Assembly (NCBI GenBank): GCA_021783525.1
Contig: JAJXTT010000006.1
Location: 1 to 19,576 of the forward strand
DNA: 19,576 nt
Direction: 5' to 3'
DNA from: Pseudomonadota bacterium
GTDB lineage: Bacteria; Pseudomonadota; Gammaproteobacteria; Burkholderiales; Gallionellaceae
This document shows positions 6,600 to 14,141 of the stretch, piece after piece. Within the stretch, counting starts at the first letter, position 1; every line of letters starts with the position of its first letter. The notes under the pieces are model-generated. The model saw only the letters and a program-made list of their open reading frames with translations, had not been told where the DNA came from and made no database searches. A program made the translations under genes and the position numbers.

Positions 6600-7850
6600 C
6601 TACTTCAAGCGGCGAATGTTAGCACCGAGCTGCGACAGTTTGCTCTCGATGTGCTCATAGCCGCGATCCAGATGATAAATACGGTCGATCACTGTCTCCC
6701 CCTGCGCCACCAGTCCGGCAATGACCAGGCAGGCGGACGCTCGCAGGTCGGTCGCCATCACCGTTGCGCCGTCCAGATGGCTCATGCCGCGCACCACGGC
6801 GGTATTGCCCTCGACGTCGATCTGTGCGCCCAGCCGGCGCAACTCCTGCACGTGCATGAAACGGTTCTCGAAAATGGTCTCCACCACCATCGCGCTGCCA
6901 TCCGCGATGCAATTGAGCGCCATGAACTGCGCCTGCATGTCGGTCGGGAACGCAGGGTGCGGGGCGGTACGCACATTCACCGCTTTCGGGCGCCCGCTCA
7001 TTTCCAGGCGAATGGCATCGCCCGTAACCTTGATCTGCGCCCCAGCTTCGGCCAGTTTTTCCAGCACGGTTTCCAGTATATCGGCCCGCGTTTCGCGCAG
7101 CGTGATACTTCCGCCCGTCGCCGCGGCGGCCACCAGAAACGTACCGCTCTCGATGCGGTCGGGCATGATGCGATGTGTCGCGCCGTGCAATTTTTCCACA
7201 CCGGCGATGGTAATAGTGTCAGTGCCGTCGCCGGCGATCCTCGCACCCATCGCGCGCAGGCAATTTGCCAGGTCCACGACCTCCGGTTCGCGCGCGGCGT
7301 TCTCCAGTACCGTCACGCCGTCGGCCAATGCCGCTGCCATCATCAGATTTTCAGTACCGGTGACGCTGACGATGTCGAAGAAGATGCGCGCACCCTTGAG
7401 CCGTTTCGCCTTGGCATGGATATAGCCGTGCTCGATGGCGATCTCCGCACCCATCGCCTGCAGTCCCTTGATATGCAGATCGACGGGGCGCGAGCCGATG
7501 GCGCAGCCGCCGGGCAAGGACACCTTGGCATCGCCGAATCGCGCCACCAGCGGGCCCAACACAAGGATCGCGGCGCGCATGGTCTTGACCAGGTCGTACG
7601 GCGCTTCCCAGTGGTCGACTTTGTCGCCCCTGAAAGCGATCTCGCCCGTCGCGGATTCTGCCGCAACACCCATCTGCTGCAACAGCTTGTGCATGGTACC
7701 GACGTCGTGCAGGTCAGGCAGATTGGTCAGGCGCAGGACATCCGAAGTCAACAGGCTGGCGCACATGATGGGCAAGGCGGCGTTCTTGGCGCCTGATATC
7801 CGCACTTCCCCGCGTAAAGGAATTCCGCCCTGAATGGCTAATTTTTGCAT
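6600..7850 (-). CDS. murA: UDP-N-acetylglucosamine 1-carboxyvinyltransferase
   Basis: A 416-residue cytoplasmic enzyme that transfers enolpyruvate from PEP to UDP-GlcNAc, the first committed step of peptidoglycan synthesis. Conserved features are SGAKNAALPIM with Lys22, LPGGCAIGSRPVDLHIKGL with the catalytic Cys at residue 116 (the fosfomycin target; no Asp replacement), and the C-terminal DLRASACLVIAGL and YHLDRGYEHIESKL. Length matches the family (about 417-420). It follows mlaB by 28 bp and is probably read from the mla promoter, although a separate promoter is possible. A weak AAGAAG precedes the ATG. Confidence 0.97.
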   Translation of the reverse strand: MQKLAIQGGIPLRGEVRISGAKNAALPIMCASLLTSDVLRLTNLPDLHDVGTMHKLLQQMGVAAESATGEIAFRGDKVDHWEAPYDLVKTMRAAILVLGPLVARFGDAKVSLPGGCAIGSRPVDLHIKGLQAMGAEIAIEHGYIHAKAKRLKGARIFFDIVSVTGTENLMMAAALADGVTVLENAAREPEVVDLANCLRAMGARIAGDGTDTITIAGVEKLHGATHRIMPDRIESGTFLVAAAATGGSITLRETRADILETVLEKLAEAGAQIKVTGDAIRLEMSGRPKAVNVRTAPHPAFPTDMQAQFMALNCIADGSAMVVETIFENRFMHVQELRRLGAQIDVEGNTAVVRGMSHLDGATVMATDLRASACLVIAGLVAQGETVIDRIYHLDRGYEHIESKLSQLGANIRRLK

Positions 7851-7878
7851 TGGGTTCTTCTTGCCGCTGCTGCGGCCT

Positions 7879-8172
7879 TTAACGTGATGAGTGATTCAAT
7901 GGCAGCGCATCGGCCACTCCATACAGGCCGGCCAGACTGTAAAGATTGTCCGGTACATTGACGAAGTTCAGTTTGGCCTGATGACGTTGCGCGTTGCGCA
8001 ACCATGCCAGCAGCAAGCTCACTGCCGCAGAATCGGCAGCCTCGACCCGCGCCAGATCGATCGTCCAATCCTTCCCGTCCAGCGGTTGCATGGCCTCGGC
8101 GAATTCCGTGCCGATGCGGTCCATGGTCAGGCTTCCCGAAACCCGCAAAATGTTGCCTTCGCGCTGGATCAC
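7879..8172 (-). CDS. mlaB: STAS-domain protein MlaB of the phospholipid ABC transporter
   Basis: A 97-residue STAS-domain protein. It shows the STAS core with DWTIDLARVEAADSAAVSLLLAWLRNAQ (about 35-62), where the Asp-Ser after the second strand corresponds to the STAS phosphoacceptor-like position, and then KLNFVNVPDNLYSLAGLYGV. In the family MlaB binds MlaF on the cytoplasmic side and stabilises the MlaFEDB complex that moves phospholipids between the outer and inner membranes. Its start overlaps the mlaC stop by 4 bp (ATGA), a sign of translational coupling. It is the last mla gene here; murA follows. Confidence 0.9.
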   Translation of the reverse strand: MIQREGNILRVSGSLTMDRIGTEFAEAMQPLDGKDWTIDLARVEAADSAAVSLLLAWLRNAQRHQAKLNFVNVPDNLYSLAGLYGVADALPLNHSSR

Positions 8173-8819
8173 TTGCTGTCCGCCTTTTCCGCCAGCGCGG
8201 CGTTGGATGCCGCCGTACTATTCTTGTCGGCGAGTGTCTTGATCAAGCCGTCGATCCCGACTTGCTGTATCTGATCGGCGAACGTGCCGCGATAACTGGT
8301 GACCAGACTCACTCCCTCCACAGTCAGGTCATACACTTTCCAGCCGTCCGGCATCTTTTCCATGTCGTAATCCACCAGCACCGGTTGTTGCGAACTGCCG
8401 GGCTTGACGATGGCAGTCTTGACTGTCACCTCGGTTGCCGCAGGATCAAGCTTGAAAGGCTTGATCTCGACGACCTGGTCGCGGTAGGAGGTGAACGCCT
8501 TGGTGTAGGTGCGCACCAGCAGTATACGGAATTCGCTCATGAGCGCCTTCTTCTGCTCCGGCGTCGCCGTGCGCCAGGACTTGCCCACGGCGAGCTTCGT
8601 CATATGCTCGAAATTGAAATGAGGCAGGACTTTTGCATCGACCAGTTCCAGCATCTTCTTCTGATTGCCCGAGCGCAGTTCCTTGTCGCTGCGGACGATG
8701 TCCAGAACCTCGTGCACCGTATTCTTGATCAGCACATCCGGGTCAGGTATGTCGGCGCGCGCGCCCGATGCCAGACACAGCATCGTCACGCCGGACAACA
8801 GCACGAATATCTTCTTCAT
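8169..8819 (-). CDS. mlaC: Periplasmic phospholipid-binding protein MlaC
   Basis: A 216-residue precursor of the Tol-Tgt2/MlaC family. A Sec signal peptide (MKKIFVLLSGVTMLCLASG) is cleaved near residue 22 (ARA|DI). The mature domain shows NTVHEVLDIVRSDKEL, KVLPHFNFEHMTKLAVGKSWRTATPEQKKALMSEFRILLVRTYTKAF and WKVYDLTVEGVSLVTSYRGTFADQI, which are the family hallmarks. In the family MlaC ferries phospholipids across the periplasm between the outer-membrane MlaA complex and MlaFEDB. MlaA is not in this window. It lies 24 bp after mlaD and overlaps mlaB by 4 bp. Confidence 0.95.
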   Translation of the reverse strand: MKKIFVLLSGVTMLCLASGARADIPDPDVLIKNTVHEVLDIVRSDKELRSGNQKKMLELVDAKVLPHFNFEHMTKLAVGKSWRTATPEQKKALMSEFRILLVRTYTKAFTSYRDQVVEIKPFKLDPAATEVTVKTAIVKPGSSQQPVLVDYDMEKMPDGWKVYDLTVEGVSLVTSYRGTFADQIQQVGIDGLIKTLADKNSTAASNAALAEKADSK

Positions 8820-8843
8820 GATCTTCCCTCTTTGCTCAGTGGA

Positions 8844-9305
8844 CTACTTTTTTGCATCGGAGCTGTTGTAAAGGAACTTGCCGATCAAGTCCTCCAGCAC
8901 CACCGCCGATTGCGTTTTCTTGAACTCATCGCCGTTCTGCAACATCTTGTCATCCCCGCCCGGTATGAGGCCGATGTACTGCTCCCCCAGCAGGCCGGAA
9001 GTCAGGATATTGGCGAAGGTATCCTTGGGAAACTGGTAACGCTTGTCGATGCTCATTGTCACCTTGGCATCGTAATTGCTGGTATCGAGCACAATGCTGA
9101 CCACCCGCCCAACCAGCACGCCCGCGCTCCGTACCGAAGCGGTGGGTTTCAACCCGCCGACGTTGGTGAAGTGCGCCTGCAACTGGTACGACTCCGACAC
9201 GTTGTAGGTACTCAGGTTCCCCACCTTGAGCGCCAGCACCACCAGCGCCGCGATGCCTGCCACCACGAACACGCCTACCCATAGATCCAACGTCGTACGT
9301 TCCAT
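8844..9305 (-). CDS. mlaD: MCE-domain phospholipid-binding protein MlaD
   Basis: A 153-residue MCE protein. One N-terminal membrane helix (about 9-27, LWVGVFVVAGIAALVVLAL) anchors it in the inner membrane with the MCE domain in the periplasm. The domain is visible as YQLQAHFTNVGGLKPTASVRSAGVLVGRV, then KVTMSIDKRYQFPKDTFANILTSGLLGEQYIGLIPGG. In the family it forms a hexameric ring with a hydrophobic pore that passes lipids to MlaE. Length is normal (E. coli 183; shorter forms are common). It lies 4 bp downstream of mlaE. Confidence 0.95.
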   Translation of the reverse strand: MERTTLDLWVGVFVVAGIAALVVLALKVGNLSTYNVSESYQLQAHFTNVGGLKPTASVRSAGVLVGRVVSIVLDTSNYDAKVTMSIDKRYQFPKDTFANILTSGLLGEQYIGLIPGGDDKMLQNGDEFKKTQSAVVLEDLIGKFLYNSSDAKK

Positions 9306-9309
9306 AACT

Positions 9310-10098
9310 TTAAGCTCCTTGAAACATGAATGCGGTCAGTATGAAATCCAGCATCAATATCGCCAGCGAGGATTCCACCACGGTTCGGGTGGTCGCGCCG
9401 GACACCCCTTCCGCCGTGGGCGGCGCATCGTAACCCTCGAACAGCGCGATGGCCGTGACCGCCAATCCGAACACCAGACTCTTGATCACGCCGTTCAGTA
9501 TGTCGTGCTGGAAATCCACCGATGCCTGCATCTGCGACCAGAACGAACCTTCGTCCACGCCGATGTTCACCACGCCGACCACGTAACCTCCGAACACACC
9601 CATCGCCGAGAACAACGCCGCCAGCAACGGCATTGAGATCACCCCCGCCCAGAAACGCGGTGCCACCACGCGCGCGATGGGGTTCACCGCCATCAGCTCC
9701 ATCGCGTCGATCTGTTCGGTAGCCTTCATCAGGCCGATCTCCGCCGTCATCGCCGAGCCGGCGCGGCTGGCGAACAACAGCGCCGCCAGCACCGGCCCCA
9801 GTTCGCGCACCAGGCTCAGTGCCACCAGCGAGCCCAGCGCCGATTCCGAGCCATAGCGCTTGAGCGTCTCGTATCCCTGCAGACCAAGCACCATGCCGAC
9901 GAACATGCCGGCGACCAGGATGATGATAAGCGACAAGACGCCCGAGAAGAATATTTCCCGCACCGTCAGCCGGAAGCGGCGGAAGCTCATGCCGGAGTAG
10001 CGCAATGTCATCACAAAGAAACGCGCGCCGTACCCGGTGCGCCAGACGGCGTTCACCACGCGTTTCCCGATACCCCGCAAACCGCCAACTATATTCAT
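9310..10098 (-). CDS. mlaE: Phospholipid ABC transporter permease MlaE
   Basis: A 262-residue integral membrane permease of the MlaE/YrbE family, with about five or six helices. Recognisable stretches are MFVGMVLGLQGYETLKRYG, LVRELGPVLAALLFASRAGSAMTAEIGLMKATEQIDAMELMAVNPI and the end VVESSLAILMLDFILTAFMF. The AEIGxMKxTEQIDAL region is the coupling segment that contacts MlaF. It forms the inner-membrane core of the Mla lipid-transport complex. Its ATG overlaps the mlaF stop by one base (TGATG), consistent with coupling. Confidence 0.95.
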   Translation of the reverse strand: MNIVGGLRGIGKRVVNAVWRTGYGARFFVMTLRYSGMSFRRFRLTVREIFFSGVLSLIIILVAGMFVGMVLGLQGYETLKRYGSESALGSLVALSLVRELGPVLAALLFASRAGSAMTAEIGLMKATEQIDAMELMAVNPIARVVAPRFWAGVISMPLLAALFSAMGVFGGYVVGVVNIGVDEGSFWSQMQASVDFQHDILNGVIKSLVFGLAVTAIALFEGYDAPPTAEGVSGATTRTVVESSLAILMLDFILTAFMFQGA

Positions 10099-10898
10099 CA
10101 GGCATGCACTCCCAGATCCGTGTTGAAATCATTGCCGGGGTAATGGAACGGGATCGGCCCGTCCATCTCGCCATGGACGAACTGCTTCACGAACGCCTCG
10201 CCGGATGCGCGAATATCGTCCGCCGAGCCTTCCGCGATAATGGCGCCGTTTGAAACGAAATAGACATAATCCACGATCTTCAACGATTCCTGCACATCGT
10301 GCGTCACCACGATGGAGGTGGCGCCCAGCGCATCGTTCAGCCTGCGGATCAGCTCGCCCACCACCGTCAGCGAGATCGGGTCCAGGCCGGCGAAAGGCTC
10401 GTCATACATGATCAGCATCGGATCCAGCGCAATCGTGCGCGCCAGCGCCACGCGCCGTGCCATGCCGCCGGAAAGCTCGCCGGGCATCAGGTCCTGCGTG
10501 CCGTAGAGCCCGACCGCGTGCAACTTCATCATCACCAGGTCGCGAATGATCTCCTCGGGCAGGTCGGTGTGTTCGCGCATCTGGAATGCCACGTTATCGA
10601 ACACCGTCATGTCGGTGAACAGCGCGCCGAACTGGAACAGCATCCCCATCTTGCGGCGCATCGCATACAAGCCCTGCGGGTCCAGTTCGTGGATCACCTG
10701 ACCGTCCACCTTCACCTGCCCCCTGGTCGGCTTGAGCACCCCGCCAATATGGCGCAGGATGGTCGTTTTGCCGCAACCGCTCAAACCCATGATGGCGATA
10801 AGCTTTCCTTTCTGAAAGGACATGTTGATGCCTTTGAGAATGGGACGGCTGTCATAGGCAAAGTTGACGTCATGGAGTTCTACCAGGGATGCGGACAC
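10098..10898 (-). CDS. mlaF: Phospholipid ABC transporter ATP-binding protein MlaF
   Basis: A 266-residue ATPase that powers the Mla lipid transporter in the cytoplasm. It shows Walker A GLSGCGKTT (about 38-46), a Q-loop at MGMLFQ, ABC signature LSGGM (about 142-146), Walker B LIMYDEP (about 162-168) and the switch His in VVTHD. The frame is open further upstream to 11015 with a 39-residue extension that has a non-family N-terminus. I choose the GTG at 10896-10898, which gives MSASLVELHDVNFAY, the normal beginning, and matches the usual length of about 265-270. Its ribosome site is weak (ATAGG about 8 bp upstream). A promoter candidate at 10931-10960 lies within that rejected extension. Confidence 0.94.
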   Translation of the reverse strand: MSASLVELHDVNFAYDSRPILKGINMSFQKGKLIAIMGLSGCGKTTILRHIGGVLKPTRGQVKVDGQVIHELDPQGLYAMRRKMGMLFQFGALFTDMTVFDNVAFQMREHTDLPEEIIRDLVMMKLHAVGLYGTQDLMPGELSGGMARRVALARTIALDPMLIMYDEPFAGLDPISLTVVGELIRRLNDALGATSIVVTHDVQESLKIVDYVYFVSNGAIIAEGSADDIRASGEAFVKQFVHGEMDGPIPFHYPGNDFNTDLGVHA

Positions 10899-10930
10899 TG
10901 ATGAACCTATCGCGGGTTGAAGAGGGGCGC

Positions 10931-10960
10931 ATTCTAAACCACGGCGCCGCAGTTTGGGAA
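10931..10960 (-). promoter_or_regulatory. Candidate sigma-70 promoter for the mla-murA operon
   Basis: On the minus strand TTCCCA (10955-10960), an 18-bp spacer and TAGAAT (10931-10936, 5/6 match). Start near 10924 leaves about 25 nt to the mlaF GTG. It lies between two divergent genes and agrees with the choice of the internal mlaF start. Confidence 0.45.
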
Positions 10961-10971
10961 CCGACGACAAC

Positions 10972-11000
10972 TTGAGCTTGGCGCGATTGCGGGCTATCCT
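10972..11000 (+). promoter_or_regulatory. Candidate sigma-70 promoter for the response-regulator gene
   Basis: TTGAGC (10972-10977), a 17-bp spacer and TATCCT (10995-11000), each a 4/6 match. Start near 11007, upstream of both possible start codons at 11019 and 11043. A perfect spacer with mediocre boxes, so moderate confidence only. Confidence 0.4.
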
Positions 11001-11042
11001 GCGCGCGTTCCACAATTCATGGCCACTTTCAGGATCGATAGC

Positions 11043-12458
11043 GTGACACTTCCAGCTCTGCTTATTGTCGATGACGACCCGCTCATACGCGACTCACTGC
11101 GCCTGATCCTGGCCGATGAGTTCGATATCCATCTCGCGGAAGACCGTCCCCAGGCCATCCGCCTGTTGCGCGACATGGCGAACCCGCCTCAACTGGCGCT
11201 GGTCGATCTCGGCCTGCCGCCCACCCCGCACCGTCCGGAAGAAGGCTTCCGCCTCATTACCGAACTGCTGGCGCATGCGCCTGACATCAGGATCATCACC
11301 CTGTCCGGGCAAAATGAAGAAAGCAATGCGCGGCATGCGCGCACGCTGGGCGCCATCGAGTTTGTCGCAAAGCCCTGCGGACCGGAGACATTGCGATCGC
11401 TTTTACTCGATGCGCTCCGCTTCCAGCAAAGCGAGCGGGCAGTGCCCGGCGACAGTCAGCCTCAGTTCGGCATCATCGGCAACAGCCAGGCCATCCAGGC
11501 GATGCGTAGCCAGATCGAGCTGTATGCCAGGACGCCCTACCCGGTATTGATCGAAGGCGAATCCGGCAGCGGCAAGGAATTGGTTGCCACTGCCCTGCAG
11601 CGCCTGAGCGGCAGGCCCGACAGTGCGTATGTCGTGCTCAACTGCGCAGCCATTTCCCCCAACCTGCTTGAATCGACGCTGTTCGGTCATGCAAAGGGCG
11701 CCTTCACCGGCGCAACCAACGCCCAGGTCGGCTTTTTTGAAAAGGCCGAGAACGGCACCCTCTTCCTGGACGAGATCGGCGAAATGCCGCAGGAACTGCA
11801 GGCCAAGCTGCTGCGAGTATTGGAGAACGGCGAATATCACCGCGTCGGCGAGTCCGCCACCCGAAAAAGCAACGCACGCATCATCGCCGCCACCAATCGC
11901 GACCTGAAACTGGCCGTACGCAGCGGATCTTTCCGCAACGACCTCTACCACCGCCTGAGCATCTTCACAATCCAGGTTCCACCATTGCGCAGCCTGGGCG
12001 AGGACAAGCTGCTGCTGCTGGACCATTTCAGGAACTTCTATGCGGCGCAGGCGCAGCGCCCGTCGTTCAGGCTCGACCCCTCCGCGCAGGAAGGATGGAT
12101 GCAATACTCCTTTCCCGGCAATACCCGCGAGTTGCGCAACATCGTCATCCGGCTGACCACGAAGTATCCCGGCATCGAAGTCAATGCGAGACAGATCGAA
12201 GCCGAGTTCGACCCGCAGCTTGAACTGACCGGAACCTCACCGGCCGAGATGTCGGAAGATATCAGGCAAGTCCTGCAACAGGGCGGTTTCGATCTGGATG
12301 ACCTGTTGTTGGGCTATACTGCCCGTTATATCGATGCTGCCATGGAACTCGCGCACGGCAATGTCAGCGAGGCGGCGAAGTTGCTGGGAATCGCCCGCAC
12401 CACGCTCTACAGCCGCATGGAAGCGGTACAAAAACATAAAGCACTGAAAGTTCAGTAA
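11043..12458 (+). CDS. Sigma-54-dependent response regulator, NtrC class with PrsR-like receiver
   Basis: A 471-residue transcription activator. Receiver domain (about 4-125): acidic pocket D10-D12, phosphoacceptor Asp55 in VDLGLPP, Ser/Thr in TLSG and Lys110 in AKP, all intact. The DLGLPPxP...EEG stretch resembles PEP-CTERM-box (PrsR) regulators. AAA+ domain: Walker A GESGSGKE (172-179), GAFTGA loop (219-224) that contacts sigma-54, Walker B LFLDEIG. A Fis-type helix-turn-helix lies at the C-terminus (NVSEAAKLLGIARTTLYSRM). ATG 11019 would add eight residues but has no ribosome site, while GTG 11043 has AGGA with an 8-bp spacer. No sensor kinase is adjacent. It sits 14 bp before the mshM-like gene, so it is probably in the pilus operon and may control pilin or other sigma-54 promoters. 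Confidence 0.88.
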   Translation: MTLPALLIVDDDPLIRDSLRLILADEFDIHLAEDRPQAIRLLRDMANPPQLALVDLGLPPTPHRPEEGFRLITELLAHAPDIRIITLSGQNEESNARHARTLGAIEFVAKPCGPETLRSLLLDALRFQQSERAVPGDSQPQFGIIGNSQAIQAMRSQIELYARTPYPVLIEGESGSGKELVATALQRLSGRPDSAYVVLNCAAISPNLLESTLFGHAKGAFTGATNAQVGFFEKAENGTLFLDEIGEMPQELQAKLLRVLENGEYHRVGESATRKSNARIIAATNRDLKLAVRSGSFRNDLYHRLSIFTIQVPPLRSLGEDKLLLLDHFRNFYAAQAQRPSFRLDPSAQEGWMQYSFPGNTRELRNIVIRLTTKYPGIEVNARQIEAEFDPQLELTGTSPAEMSEDIRQVLQQGGFDLDDLLLGYTARYIDAAMELAHGNVSEAAKLLGIARTTLYSRMEAVQKHKALKVQ

Positions 12459-12472
12459 AAGGGGAAATCAAG

Positions 12473-14047
12473 ATGTATCTGGAGCACTTCGGCCTGACCG
12501 AACCGCCTTTCAAGATCACCCCCGTCACCGATTTTTTCTTCTCCGGCGCCAACCGCGGCGAAATACTCGATGCCCTGATCTATGCCATCAAGGACAGTGA
12601 AGGCATCATCAAGGTCAGCGGCGAGGTCGGCAGCGGCAAGACCATGCTATGCCGCATGCTGCTGGACCGGCTGCCCTCCAGCATCAAGGCGATCTATCTC
12701 GCCAACCCGAGCATGTCGCGCGACGAGTTGCTATACGCCATCGCCGACCGGCTCGACCTGAGCCTAGAAGGGCAGCGCGTCAACGTCATCCTGCAGACTT
12801 TGCAGAACCAGCTTGAAGCCATGTACGAGCGCGGCGAGCGCTGCGTGGTACTGGTGGACGAGGCGCATGCCATGCCGCTGGATACGCTGGAAGAGCTGCG
12901 CCTGTTGTACAACCTGCAAGTCGGCAAACACAAGCTGATCCAGATCGTGCTGTTCGGGCAGCCCGAACTGGACGAAAAGCTCGATCAGAGCAACATGCGC
13001 CAGTTGAAGGATCGCATCGTGCATCACTTCAGCATCCTGCCCATCTCGCGCAAGGTGATCAACGATTACCTGATGTTCCGCATGCGCGCCGCGGGATACA
13101 AGGGCCCGGACATCTTCTCGCCCGCCGCCGTACTGCTCATCGGAAAATCCTCGGAGGGCTTGATGCGCCGCGTCAACATCCTCGCCGACAAGGCACTGCT
13201 TGCCGCCTTTGTGGAAAATACCCACAAGATCGAGGTGCGTCATGTGCAGGCCGCCATCCGCGACAGCGAGATGGTTCCAATGCGCAAATGGGGCAACCGC
13301 AAGAGTATCTCGATGGCCGGCGGCCTTGCCCTGCTCGCGGCCACGCTGGCGGGCGCCGGCTGGTTCGTGGGGCAGAACTCCGGCAGCGTCAACGAAGCGG
13401 AAGCTCAGCGCATCAAGCCCATCACCGTCAGCGCCGCACCCATCCAGCCGCCCGCTGCTAGCTCTGCGGTGGTTGCTGTGGCACCGGTTTCTGCAGCCTC
13501 CGATGTGGCATCCATCTCATCGGTTGCGGCCACATCGTCGGTTGCTGACACCTCCAGCGTCACGCTCTTGCCTCTCGACAGGACGCTCACGCTCCCCGCC
13601 GAGCAATCCACAACCAGGCAGCAGGATGGACTGGCGAAACTCAAGACGCCCGCTCAAGCGAATACCGTCAAGCCCCAGGAACCGGCCCCGGCACCCCATT
13701 TAAGACCCGCATCGAATGAATCACTTCTGCAACAGCGCCTCGACGCCACCCGCGCCGATTTGTCGGAACCAAGACGCGGGAACCTCAGTATCCAGTTGTT
13801 CTATACGGACGATATCCGCCCCGAGCGCATGGAGCGCTTTCTGGGCCGGGCTCAAAGACTGGGGAAATTTGCCGAGATTTATATCGTGCCGATCAAGTTG
13901 AACGGAAAGGACGGATACCGCGTCCTGTATGGCCTGTATGCCAATAACGACGCGGCCCGCGCGGGCATGGAAGAATTGCCGCAACGCTACAAAGAGGCTT
14001 TCGCACCGACTTTGTACTTGCTAGAAGGCTCGCAGAACATGCCCTAA
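12473..14047 (+). CDS. mshM: ExeA/MshM-type AAA ATPase with C-terminal SPOR domain
   Basis: A 524-residue inner-membrane protein beginning MYLEHFGLTEPPFKITPVTDFFF, the standard ExeA/GspA/MshM opening. The AAA+ domain holds Walker A GEVGSGKT (50-57), Walker B VVLVDE (about 125-130) and a sensor-like FGQPELDEKL (161-170). A single membrane helix lies at about 281-300, then an Ala/Ser/Val-rich low-complexity periplasmic linker (about 305-430), then a SPOR-like domain (about 436-520) with LSIQLFYTDDIRPERMERFL, IYIVPIKLNGKDGYRVLYGLYAN and ARAGMEELP. SPOR domains bind peptidoglycan denuded of stem peptides. ExeA relatives help the secretin cross or insert in the cell wall, often through a different peptidoglycan-binding domain. 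The gene follows the regulator by 14 bp and is 94 bp before the secretin. The MshM name rests on context and family. Confidence 0.85.
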   Translation: MYLEHFGLTEPPFKITPVTDFFFSGANRGEILDALIYAIKDSEGIIKVSGEVGSGKTMLCRMLLDRLPSSIKAIYLANPSMSRDELLYAIADRLDLSLEGQRVNVILQTLQNQLEAMYERGERCVVLVDEAHAMPLDTLEELRLLYNLQVGKHKLIQIVLFGQPELDEKLDQSNMRQLKDRIVHHFSILPISRKVINDYLMFRMRAAGYKGPDIFSPAAVLLIGKSSEGLMRRVNILADKALLAAFVENTHKIEVRHVQAAIRDSEMVPMRKWGNRKSISMAGGLALLAATLAGAGWFVGQNSGSVNEAEAQRIKPITVSAAPIQPPAASSAVVAVAPVSAASDVASISSVAATSSVADTSSVTLLPLDRTLTLPAEQSTTRQQDGLAKLKTPAQANTVKPQEPAPAPHLRPASNESLLQQRLDATRADLSEPRRGNLSIQLFYTDDIRPERMERFLGRAQRLGKFAEIYIVPIKLNGKDGYRVLYGLYANNDAARAGMEELPQRYKEAFAPTLYLLEGSQNMP

Positions 14048-14141
14048 GCGATTGAAGGTAAATGCATATAGACCCCAAAAGCGTATTGCCGTGCCAGGAG
14101 AATGATGTTACCTTTCGCCGAAATCTAGGGGAGAAAAGGGA

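Noticed and set aside
6651..7796. A 381-codon plus-strand frame opposite murA
   Set aside because: Antisense shadow of murA; no ribosome site or family pattern seen.
8004..9284. A 426-codon plus-strand frame opposite mlaC and mlaD
   Set aside because: Antisense to two confident mla genes and low-information sequence; a shadow.
10978..10994. TTGGCGCG-N-TTGC-like sequence suggesting a sigma-54 promoter before the regulator gene
   Set aside because: The GG and GC elements do not have the strict 12-base -24/-12 spacing; a sigma-70 reading fits better.
10899..11015. A 39-residue N-terminal extension of MlaF
   Set aside because: The extension is Arg/Leu-rich and not family-like, and a promoter candidate lies within it; the GTG at 10898 gives the usual N-terminus and length.
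14076..14095. TGGCACGGCAATACGC on the minus strand in the mshM-mshL gap, resembling a sigma-54 promoter
   Set aside because: The -12 GC is one base off register and the site points back into mshM, away from the secretin gene.
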